The notes under the pieces are model-generated. The model saw only the letters and a list, made by a program, of their open reading frames with translations, searched no databases and was not told the origin of the DNA. This document shows positions 51,062 through 61,054 of a stretch of 64,000 nt of DNA, piece after piece (positions within the stretch are counted from its first letter, which is position 1; each line of letters opens with the position of its first letter). Location: contig JADHYX010000001.1 of NCBI GenBank assembly GCA_027604685.1, positions 149,206 through 213,205 of the forward strand. The letters are read 5' to 3'. A program made the position numbers and the translations under genes. The DNA is from Lobulomyces angularis. Lineage: Eukaryota > Chytridiomycota > Chytridiomycetes > Lobulomycetales > Lobulomycetaceae.

Positions 51062-51888
51062 TTAAAAAAATTTTCTTTTTTTTATGTTTTTTAATTTAAA
51101 CAGTTTTATATATATTTATAGGTAGATAAATTTGTATCAAGTGACATAGTATATTTTCCGACATTACCAAAAAGGAAATTTTTTGGTTTTTAAAAAAAAA
51201 AATTATTGTACAGGGTGACTTACAAGCCTCAAGTTAAACTGAAATTGTGATGCCTGTCTTTCATCCAACAATGCAAAGTTTTTCATAAGAATCAATTAAT
51301 CTGCCAAGAATGCAGTTTAAATAATTGAAAACTAAATCTTTTAGAAAGCTTATTTCTTAATTTTTTCTCTATCAATCTTCTTTTTTCCATGGAATGTTAA
51401 TTATAGCTGAAAATTGATCCTCAAATATATCTGAAAAAAACTTTAATATATTTTTTTGGCTGTATGCAAGACATGTAAATAAATATTTCATCAAAAATTT
51501 ATTATTTAAGGTTTTTTTTTTTTAGATGTAGGAAGGAAGTGTTGTTGATACATGAAATTTACTTCGTAGAAAACCATTGTTGAACTTTTTTTACTTTCTT
51601 CATTGGCTTCATTTCTCTGGTTAAAACGGAATTATCACAGTTTAATGACCCACAATGAAAAACCAATTCTGTTTTAATAAAAAAATTTTAATTTTTCTGA
51701 AAATGCAAGTTTGAACTCAAAAATTTGTAAACATAAAAAAAGTTTTAACCTTGATCTTTCTTATATTATTTTTTTTCTTCTTATTTGTTTGTAAAAATAG
51801 GAAACAACATATGTTATCTTAAACTATACAACAGCTTTAAAGATCATTTCTGAAATTTTCAAAGTTAAAAAAATTAAAAGAAATAAAA
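51062..51888. other. Intergenic region (0.8 kb)
   Basis: Promoter of the permease gene and 3' flank of the COX7A-like gene. AT-rich with short T runs; no gene seen. Confidence 0.4.
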
Positions 51889-52312
51889 TTATAAATTTAA
51901 TTGTCTTACATTTTTTATAAAATCAACGCAAGTTTTTCCAGTGGCACCCAACAATAGCGCAACCGTAGTCAAAGTTATTCCATACCACATACCATCAGTT
52001 TTCGCCCGAACAAACATTGGTCTGTCATAAACACTATTTTTTATAATGAGATTTTCTTTAAATTTAAACTAAAATTCTTCTATTTAAAACAAACCTTTTT
52101 TGAAAAAATTTTCTACCTTGAACTAGTTATTTAAAAAAATTCGAAAAAATAAAAAATTTTGTAAAGTTGTATACAAATATATTTTATTTCTTTATATTAA
52201 TTACCTTGGGCTGACCTAATAGCTGGTTCACTAGTCTAAAATTAAAATGGTCAGTAAGAAAAGGTTAATTTAGAAATAATAATACTTGAATTAATCCTCT
52301 AATAAATGACAT
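51889..52312 (-). CDS. Small single-TM mitochondrial protein, COX7A-like
   Basis: Four exons (minus): 52312-52286 (27 nt), 52235-52205 (31 nt), 52122-52095 (28 nt), 52033-51889; 76 aa. The order is a short basic N-terminus (MSFIRGLIQ), then GRKFFQKSVYDRPMFVRAK, DGMWYG and one TM (ITLTTVALLLGATG). The RKxFQ...P.....YG-TM pattern resembles cytochrome c oxidase subunit 7A, a small inner-membrane subunit of complex IV. Similarity is by pattern only. The stop is taken by reading through a possible donor (GTAAGA) near the end; splicing there would shorten the tail by about five residues. Confidence 0.5.
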
Positions 52313-52855
52313 GTTAAATTTGTGTTCTTATAAAACTTCCTTACTAAAAAAGAAAAAAAAAAAAAAAAAAGAAAAGAAAGAAGAAATTTAGAAAAAGATA
52401 TATTTGTATGTCAAAAATATATTGAAAATAAAGGAGAACAAATTTACCAGTAAAAGTTTTTATTTTATTATTATTTTATAGAAAAAAATTAAAAATAAAG
52501 TAACAAGAGTAAGATTTTTATTGATTTTTTTTATTTTTTTAGGTTACACCTAATTTTTTGTGAATAGAAATTTCAAATTAAAAAATAAAAAAAAACCAAT
52601 AATATATTTTTGAATAATTTATGAAAAAAGTTATAGTGTTTAACATAAATAATAATAAATAGATTTGGATCTTAATTTTGATGTAAATATGCGAACATTT
52701 TAAGAAATAGAAATCAATTTAAATTTACTTAATAAAAATCACAGATACAAGGGACCTTTTAATCAGGTTACGATTTTCATGTCATACAAAATGTTTTGAA
52801 AAAAACAAATTTAAAAATAAATAGTAATGAGTAAAAAAAGGAATTTTGTTTTCTG
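52313..52855. other. Intergenic AT-rich region
   Basis: Long poly-A stretch near 52340-52380; otherwise nothing recognised. Confidence 0.4.
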
Positions 52856-53802
52856 ATAAGTGTACACTTTGCAAAACACTTCCTCCATCAGCTGCAACTG
52901 CAATTATTTTAAATAACAATCACAAGCATTTTTATGAAGAGTGCGAAAAGTAATTCCTGAACGCTTTAACTTAAATAGTTTATTCGATACTTGGGTGAGT
53001 AGTGGCAGAAATAATGCTGTTTCGGTTATCAATATTTTAAATATTGTACGAAATGAATCAGTTTACAAAAAACAGGAATATTTATATACTCGCGACGGGT
53101 ACCTCTGGAAAACAGGTGCAATAGTCCGATCAGTAAATTTAAAAATAATTTTTATCTTACAAGTTTAGAATTTTCAAATGATGGATTTTATATCCTGAAT
53201 CATCTCAATTCCAAAGTTTAAGAAAAGAAGTTAAAAGATATAGGAGCGATAGTTGGTGTTTATTAGCAAAAAAAGAATTTGAAGGTAATTCACTAATATC
53301 TTGGTGTGGACAGGGGACTTTTTTGATAGCGAAATCCAAACACAGTTTTTTTACAATTTTGAATTGTAACGTATACACTTTACATTTAAAAAATAAGAAA
53401 ACACGTTTAGTTTATCCAATTACGACATTAGTTTACCTGGTTTATTATATTCAAATTGTATAAAAATACTTTACATTAAATCTACTTTATTTCCCTGTAC
53501 AGATTCTAAATTATTCCCAGAAAAACATTCTTTTTAACAAATTTTTACTTGAGGTGTTAGCGAATACTCCTAATTGCCGTAAGTTGCAATGAAGGAAGTT
53601 AATTCCTTTTTGTTTGTTTTTGGAGATGCTGAATTCAGTACTTACACCGGAAGCAGAAATTTCTGAAACTGAGAATCTACCTTTGCAAACGTCAAAATCT
53701 TCTGCTGCTTATGACGATGCAGCTGAATATTATGAAGAGAAGGTGTATTTCTTTATGAAGATGAAACTGCTCTCAGCGCTCGCACAATTTAAGAAGCAGT
53801 AG
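52856..53802 (+). pseudogene. Broken gene of unknown family
   Basis: Three coding-like blocks on the plus strand. 52860-53115 has a possible zinc motif (CTLC...HKHFYEEC) and runs to TRDGYLWKTG. 53190-53390 contains SQFQSLRKEVKRYRSDSWC and SLISWCGQGTFLIAKSKHS. 53614-53802 is acidic (TPEAEISETENLPLQ). Joining the first two needs a small frameshift near 53190 because the sequence GGATTTTAT then CCTGAATCA is two bases out of phase. I do not recognise the family. It may be a decayed host gene or mobile-element relic; a sequencing error is possible. Confidence 0.35.
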
Positions 53803-53989
53803 AACAGGAAGATAACATATTTATTAATAGTTTGATACCAAATCTTATTTTTTTTATTTTTTTGTTCTAAGCGGCCTCTTTTTACCATTAAAAAAAAAAT
53901 TTAAAATACTTTTGATATCCACAGAATATTCTCATATTAATCATGTTACGTTCATAATTTTTTTTTTTAAAGAATTCTAGGCACTATAA

Positions 53990-55152
53990 TTAAAATTTAA
54001 CCCGATACAGTTTAGTTAAGTTCTGTGAATCATGGCTTGCCACTTCATCACGATGATCTAGCTTTTCCAAAAACAAAAGCGCCGTCAAACTAGGTTTAAT
54101 AAATCTTTTTTCCACACTTAGCTTTTTCAAATCTTGGACACTCAACTCGTTTATTGATGCATCATTCAAAAAGCGCTTATCTACACAAATAAAAAAATCC
54201 AGTAAGAAAAAAAATAAAATCCAAATAGCACCTGTAATTGCATCATTAAATTCTTGCACAACTTCATTTAATTGAATTAGAGATATTTGATTTGTAATAA
54301 ATTCTGGGAGTTTAAAGTATTCATTTTCGCTTACTGCTGACATTAGTGGATCAAATATAGAATCAGATTTCCCTTGTATTTAATATTAAAATAATAATAG
54401 AGATGTTTTATGGAATTACGTTTGGGTATGGGCGGTGTTTCTAAACTAGTTAAAGTAGGAGGTTCCATTGCATTACTAGACATTGGTGAAATTCCGTTTA
54501 AATTTGTGCAATCTTGGAATAATTTGTAGTCTTTAAATTCTAATATTTCGTTAAATTTGTTGTCCTGTATTCCTTCTTCATCATTCAAATTATTTCCTAG
54601 AAGAAAAATATTCAATTTTGCTTATCAAATATAAAAACCTTTTCCCAGTATTTTTAGAGAAAATTCTGATATACCAAAGCTTTGCAGACTGTGCACCATA
54701 TCTTCCAGCTTATCATTTTCCTCAAAGGAAGTTTCTTCTTTTACAAAATCATTACTTTTTAAAAATTCAGCGTTATTTTTTTTATTAATATCCGCGTCTA
54801 TAATAGTACTTTTAAATTTTGAAGGATCTAACATTTTTATTAAAAAATAAAATTTGTTTTAAAATTAAATACCATTAAAGCCATAAGTCTCAAAAATGTT
54901 AATGTATAATTTTAAATCACTTTTAAAGTGGCTTACCTCTTCTTTAAATAAATTCCAATTTAATTTTTTATCATCCTCTCTAGGATTATTTTTTTCTGAA
55001 TCGAATTTTTCAAGAATAGATTGACTTTTTGTTACCAAATATGCTAAACTTTCTTGTTCGATTTTTTGATTTGCAGTATTTTTCTTATTTAATTCTATAT
55101 AATTTTTTGTGATAGTGACTAAATTGTTTAATATTGTTTCATTTGAGGTCAT
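53990..55152 (-). CDS. SKA3: Ska3-like spindle and kinetochore-associated protein
   Basis: Five exons (minus): 55152-54873, 54827-54639, 54596-54420, 54372-54232, 54180-53990; 325 aa. The N-terminal third is helical (about 1-95) and ends in LYINIFETYGFND, matching the Ska3 helical bundle that ends FQKYGY. A central acidic linker holds LQSFGISEFSLKILG (Ska3 FGISEYT motif), then LETPPIP, and the C-terminal part has LPEFITNQISLIQLNEVVQ. The Ska complex (Ska1-2-3) couples kinetochores to depolymerising microtubules; many fungi use the Dam1 complex instead. The start chosen is the second in-frame ATG; an upstream one at 55200 adds 16 basic residues. Confidence 0.72.
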
Positions 55153-55501
55153 TTTTGTTGTGTTTTTTTTTTTGGAAAAGAAAATAATTTTTTTATTCAT
55201 TATTTTGAAATAACCACATAACTTACTATTCTAAACTCTTAAAAATTAATTTTCTAGATAAAAAGTTCTTATAATTTAATAATTAAGTGAGACAAGGTAT
55301 TAAAGCTATTGCTTTAAGTGATTTAAGATGAGACAGGTAATTATAATTTCTTTACCCAGAAACATCTCGTTTCGCGAAGAGTTCATTCTGTTGTTCAAGT
55401 TTTTTTCTTATTTTCGAATAGATTTTTGATATACTTTCATGCCTTTTTTGCAATAACTCAGCGTAAAATAAAAGTGAGTACTGCAACTACCATATTTATT
55501 G
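55153..55501. other. Intergenic region
   Basis: Between the Ska3-like gene and the gag relic. No pol-like frame or second LTR is found here. Confidence 0.45.
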
Positions 55502-56301
55502 TCAGGAACATCTTTCATCTATTTTCCTTTCTCTTGCACGTTGTGTTTGTGCCGTTTGCTTTGCAGGACAGTTTCGTGAAATGTGACCATCTCTTCCACA
55601 ATTGTAGCATTTTATTGATCTAATTATCGGTTGACGGTAGCCTCGGTAAGTTTGTCCACTAGTGCAGGCATGTTCGTAGTGATCAACGTTGATTGGAATC
55701 ACATTATATGCTTCTCTTTCGTAATTATGACTCTGCCTCTTGTACAGATTATTCCTATGATTTGCAAAATTCTCTTCCCACTTCTCTGCTGCTGTAGCTG
55801 CAGCTTCAAATGTAGCAGGGTGGGTTATCTGTACTTGATAGCGGAGGTTGGGCTTCAATCCATTTAAATAATTTGCGATCAGATCACCTACAGAGTGTTC
55901 TGTAACGGGTACTCGAAAAACTAGATATTCAAATTCGGTGGTGTATTGAGAGACTGTTCCTGTCTGACGCAGCGCGTTTAATTGTTTTCGAACTTGCAAA
56001 ATATGATCAAATGGGTAATAGCGAGTTCTCAGAATACCAAAGAACTCTTCCAAGTCTTTACTCGCATTAGGCCATGCTCCACTTTCTTCGGCTCTTCTCC
56101 AGAACTGTAAGGCGCTACCATCCAACAACGACGTTGCAAAAGATACAGCGAGTTCTCCAGATAAGTCGTGAACTTTCAGGTATTTGCGAACTAAGTATAT
56201 CCAGTTATCAATAACTTGTGCATCACGAATCTTGGAGTATATTTGGGTGGGACAGGATATTTGTAATTGATGGCGATAGCCCCTATTGTTTCAGAAGACA
56301 T
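55502..56301 (-). pseudogene. Ty3/mdg4-type retrotransposon gag relic
   Basis: Minus strand. Gag core with GSALQFWRRAEE, FFGILRTRYYP, TTEFEYLVFRVP, LANYLNGLKPNLRYQV-like and AAEKWEEN segments, then a CCHC zinc knuckle CYNCGRDGHISRNC near the C-terminus. A one-base frameshift near 56235 separates the first 22 codons from the rest. No protease, RT, RNase H or integrase follows, so only gag is left. Gag forms the particle and packages RNA in complete elements. One LTR and a primer-binding-site-like stretch lie just upstream. Confidence 0.88.
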
Positions 56302-56392
56302 GTTTTTTTTTTTTTTTAAGTTGTATAGTAATTTGATAAAGTAAGTCGTAAGAATTAAATCGTTCGTTTTCGTAAATTTTGTCTTCTTTTAT

Positions 56393-56408
56393 CGCCGTAG
56401 GACCTCCA
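56393..56408 (-). other. Primer-binding-site-like sequence of the Ty3-type element
   Basis: On the minus strand, two bases after the LTR end, the sequence reads TGGAGGTCCTACGGCG. TGG plus a tRNA 3'-end complement at this position is what a reverse-transcription primer site looks like. The tRNA used is not identified. Confidence 0.5.
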
Positions 56409-56410
56409 GT

Positions 56411-56559
56411 TGTTATGCTTTTCTTGGATTATTAATATTATAGTCTAAAGTCGTTATAAATCATCTTTATTAATACAAAGTTTAATACCTAAAGTTGTTA
56501 AAAAATAATCTTAAGATTACTGTGTAACGACTTCCTAGTCTTATATACTATAACTAACA
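56411..56559 (-). repeat. Solo-side 5' LTR (149 bp) of the Ty3-type element
   Basis: On the minus strand it starts TGTTAG and ends TAACA, an imperfect inverted terminal pair of the TG...CA type. A TATA-like TATATAAG lies about 14 bp in. It is followed by a primer-binding-site-like stretch and then gag. No partner 3' LTR was found in the window, so the boundary rests on the TGTTA/TAACA ends and position only. Confidence 0.6.
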
Positions 56560-56598
56560 AATTGAAAACAGATATTTTAAAACTTAAATTAAATTCAA

Positions 56599-56672
56599 GC
56601 TCGCATGGCGCAATTGGTTAGCGCGTTCGACTGTTAATCGAGAGGTTGGAAGTTCAAGCCTTCCTGTGAGCG
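56599..56672 (+). tRNA. tRNA-Asn (GUU)
   Basis: 74 nt, no intron. The acceptor stem GCTCGCA pairs with TGTGAGC (one G-U), the D-arm has the GGCGCAATTGGTTAGCGC form, the anticodon loop is CTGTTAA (GTT, Asn), and the T-arm carries GTTCAAG. Discriminator base G at 56672. The LTR of the gag relic ends 39 bp upstream. Confidence 0.96.
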
Positions 56673-56683
56673 TAAAATTATTT

Positions 56684-56746
56684 TTCATTTTCTCCACTTT
56701 TCATTTGCTCCACTTCATTTTCTCCACCTTTCATTTTCTCCACTTC
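56684..56746. repeat. Short tandem repeat, four units of ~16 bp
   Basis: Four imperfect copies of TTCATTTTCTCCACTT directly after the tRNA gene. T-rich; could contribute to or follow the RNA polymerase III terminator region. Confidence 0.85.
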
Positions 56747-57840
56747 AATAATTAAGCCCTTTTCTTTAATTCATTGTAAAATCATTTACAACGAAAATTT
56801 GTTTATTGAAATAGAATCAGAAGTATAGATATATTTTTTAATGTGTTAACAATTCAGGGATAAGCTTTTTCTAGGGTCTTGACTAAATTAATGTATTAAA
56901 TGAATTTTAAAACAGAGATGATATCATGGATTTGAAATTTTCACGTCATTAGATTAGAGATTATTAATGACTTTAATTACAAATTACAACAGAATAAAAG
57001 AAATTTATAAAATTTATAAGATCAAATGAACAAAGGAAATTCTCTTATACAAAAAAAGCTTTTATAGAATACTTACTGAGTAGTGGATTTATTTATCAAA
57101 AAAAAAATAAAAATCCTTTTTTATAAATAATTTGCTGGCTAACTCCACTCTTAACCTATAGTGCAATGGGAAATCATCTAAAATTATGGAGTGAATTTAA
57201 GCCTAATGAAGTTGAGTTGAGTGTATGTCCTCATATAGTGGCACCTAAAATTAGAATATAATTATACTCAAAGTATCCTGATTTATAGTTTTCATTAATT
57301 AAACTGCTATTATTGTTTGGAGATATATAGTTTTAATTGACTTTTTAACTTGTAATTGTTTGCCGGAAAAAATTATTTTATTTTTTAATTGTGTTAAAAA
57401 ATGCAAAAGGCATTTATGGCAGAACGAATTTTTTTTTTTTTTTTTTTTTTNNNNNNNNNNAAATTTTAAAAAAAAATAATACTAATCCGCAATAATTCTT
57501 TTCTTATGAGCTGTTTATATCTCGACATCAAGCTATTTTTAAAAATTGATTAGGTTGATATCAAGCTAGTTATTTTTTCAATTAAGTAGAAGTCGTTTAT
57601 AACAACTTTGTACAAAAACAATATCTTATATTTTTTAATTGCAATATACGATAGATCAAAAGTAAAGAAAATTTATTTATTATTTACATAATAGTTTTTT
57701 GCTGGACTGTTTGAACAAAAAATGCGAGAGGTTCACATGTCATTACAATTTTGTTTTTTTAGTTACTGAGAAAAGCCTCAAATACTGAGAACAAAGAAAA
57801 AAAATTTTGCATAAAAAGTTGAAAATTACCCAAATAAAAA
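56747..57840. other. Non-coding region with assembly gap
   Basis: No gene recognised. Ten Ns at 57451-57460 follow a run of about 22 T. Confidence 0.6.
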
Positions 57841-60560
57841 TTAAATTATTTTAAAAAGAGTAACCAAAAAAAAAAAAATGCACTCATTATTGGAACAATT
57901 TACTGTACAATTTAGTGAAAGATACAGAATAATACCACTACAATTACAAAATGGAAAAAAATTCTTAATGAAATATTTGAAACAAAACAGATCCATAATG
58001 ACAACCCAAATGAAATTAATTTTGTTAAACCACTTCACCTTTCCATGTCAACCACAAAGGATTGTGTTTATTTGAAAGTTTGGGTTCATTTGATAATGTA
58101 GAATATGACAATCAAAACGTTATTTCAATTAAAATCAATGATAAAAATGATATCAAAATATGGAAAATATAGAATATATATATGAAAGAGAAGAAGAAAC
58201 CATTGAAGAGGTTGCTTTTAAATTCGTATATAAATCAATTTCCATTTGATTTTACTGATGAAGAAGGGATCATTATTAACAATAATACTTCTCGTGATAT
58301 CCTGGGGAGGGATGAACGTTTATAAACTGAGTTTGAAAAAAATAATAAAGTTGTTAATGGTGAGGGGCAAAAACAAAAATAACAAAAAAAAAAAAACTTT
58401 TTACTAAAAATTTAATTAAAAGTGATATATGGAAACCAACATTATTTCCGTGTCATCACTTTTTTTTAAAAAATTGGCAGGTGAAATAGTTTGGGCCAAA
58501 GCTAATTCAATTGTGGTGTTTTTTTTCATTCTTCCTGACACAGCTTAAAAGAGGCGGCTTGGTTTCACAATTGATCCAGCAGCTTCTTTACCTTTACCTG
58601 ATCCAGTAGCTCGTTACCTTAACCTATTACTTCTTTACTTGAGGCTGATGCAGCAGTATCTTCTACATTACCGACGCTTGATCCAGCAGCAAATTAACCT
58701 TTACCAATTATTTCTTCACCTACAAGTGATGCTGCAATAACTTCTACGTTTCTTACACTTCATCCAGCAAGTAAAAGAAAATCTACCGGAAAAAAGTAGA
58801 TTACCACACGTTGAAAAAAAAAAATTATTGAACAATTATCTGGAGAGACTGCATGCCATCTGCATACCCTTATAAGTTTTTATTCTTTGCTGTTCGAAAA
58901 AGAAGAAATAAAGGAAAAAAATGGAAACTTTATTACTGTTGGGGAGCTCCTGTGGAAGATACCATGGGAAAACTCTTTTCAACTTTTACAGAAAACCTAG
59001 ACGAGGTGAAAATTTAATGGGGCGGACGAAATTTATTTAGTATTATGATGAAATGGAATTAGAAATCCTACATGAAACTATCGCGACTACTGAAAACTGC
59101 TTAAGGAGCACTTTAAAAGCAAAAAAGGCAATGAAAATTTATTCTGGATTGTTTAGCGGAATCAGAACGGGGATTTGATGAGTTTTTTGCAGTACCTCGA
59201 CCACTGATTGTGCTATTTTCAGAAAGAATGATGGAACTAACTTATAAGAATGATTACAAGTTCAGCTTGAATTCTGCAATTGCATTTGACAATTGGTGAA
59301 CAACTAGCCAGGAAATTAGAAAAGTTAAAGATTACTAAATAAGATATCACAAAATGATCTTGATATTAATGGAAAAAAAAATGAGAAGAACAGAATTAGA
59401 GCCAGATAATGATGAAGTTACAATGAAAAATGAAGATGTAATTTTATTATAACTTTTTTCTATTTTTGATTTTTTTTTAGATAATTGTTTGGAAAGACTT
59501 TTTAAACAAAAAAAAAGAATTGGCCCACTGGTTATCAACACCTGGATAAAAATTTTAGCAAACATGGCATTCAAATTAGATCCATTTTACAACATTTTGG
59601 AGATTGATGAAAATTTCATTTACCAAAATAAGCATTTTACAAATCCGTGAAGAAATGATGTTAAAAACGAATAGTAGTTCGCTAAAAAATAATGAAATGG
59701 TAATTGGCGAGACAACTTTTGAAAAGTTTATTACATCACCTCACAACACATTAGGAATTATTTTGATAAAAGTAAGTCAGAATATGGAATACTAGTTACT
59801 TGTACCAGATGTAATCAAAGTTATTCAAAAACTTTTCAACAAACTGCAGGTAAAAAAAGAAAAGAAACCTCCTTAAAAAAGGCAAAGAAAAGGCAGAAGA
59901 AGTGGACGAGGCTGGTTTTGCAGTAGTTCACTCTAGTGAACTTTGTGGAAAGTCACAAAAGAGGAGATTAAGATTTTCTTTGGGTTTTGGGGAGTATAAG
60001 GAAGGAACTTTTCTTGAAAATAATTTGTTTGTTGTTTTTGCTTAAATGCTTAGGAATAAAGAGCTTGATAAGTTGGGAACATTAAAAATAATAATATTGA
60101 ATTCGAATAAATTTATCATTTGTTTGCAAAATTTCTTTTGAATGAAGTAAAACGCGACACAACGGTATTTATTGTTTTTTAAAAAAATTTTATCTAATTT
60201 TAGTTAAATTTTAGATAAAAGTTGATTTGCCAAAAAATCAAAAGGACCAAGAAAATCCGTTTCCCTCACAAGCGGATTTATTGTATACTCATTGGAATAT
60301 TCGGTGTGATAATATTTTTGGATTTTAAACTACGAAGCAAGTGTTCATAAGGAAATAGCCACCTTTTTTAGAAGTTTTATCCACCAATTGGAAAAAACTT
60401 TAAATTACTGAATTTTACATTTAAAAGATATCAAACTGCAAAGAGTACAGTATCATGCTGTTTGGAAAGTATAAATAAGGCTACAAAATATATTTGGTGG
60501 ATTTAAAGTGAAGAAGATGAAATTGAACCAAAAGAAATACCGAATGATGATATCAATTTT
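57841..60560 (+). pseudogene. Decayed coding region with PWWP-like fragment
   Basis: Plus-strand coding-like blocks broken by many stops and shifts. At 58471-58545 the frame reads KLAGEIVWAKANS then a WW-like site, resembling the start of a PWWP domain (GDLVWAK...PWW). At 58567-58770 there is an imperfect Ala/Ser/Pro linker built from repeated DPAA and LPLPDP units. Later blocks (about 59460-59620 with RIGPLVINTWIKILANMAF, and 59700-59830 with TRCNQSYSKTF) are not recognised. It may be one large dead gene or several; direction is inferred from the longest blocks. Confidence 0.35.
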
Positions 60561-60623
60561 TTAAATTATGTACAAAGAACTAGTGCCCATTTACAGACAC
60601 AAAAAAAAAAAAAAGTTATTAAA

Positions 60624-60686
60624 TTTATTGCTTTTTACATTAATTTATTTATTTATTGCTTTTTACACTAATTTATTTATTTATTT
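60624..60686. repeat. Two-unit ~28-bp AT tandem repeat
   Basis: The unit TTATTGCTTTTTACA then TAATTTATTTA is repeated once with one base change, then decays into (TTTA)n. Confidence 0.8.
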
Positions 60687-61054
60687 ATATCTATATCACA
60701 GTTATTTCATTTATTCCATTGATTTTTTCATAAAAATGGATTCGATATTCATTTGAAAGCGAAATAAAAATTGTGACTGTCCGAATCTTGTCTTTCCCAT
60801 TTTTTTTTTTTTCAACCAAGAGTTAAAATGTTTGTAATGCTTACAGGTTTAAAAACAACTTCGGGAACTTAAAGTTTTTTTTTTTTGAATTTCTGTAAAC
60901 ACATAATGAATTTTTATTTTTCAACTCATCTTTAATAATTCTTAATAACCATTTAAAATTTATTAAATTTTATGAATATACCAAAAAAAAAAATTAAAAA
61001 TATAAATTAATTCAAAATAAAACCTAAATCATAATACTAAAAAATTAACTTACT

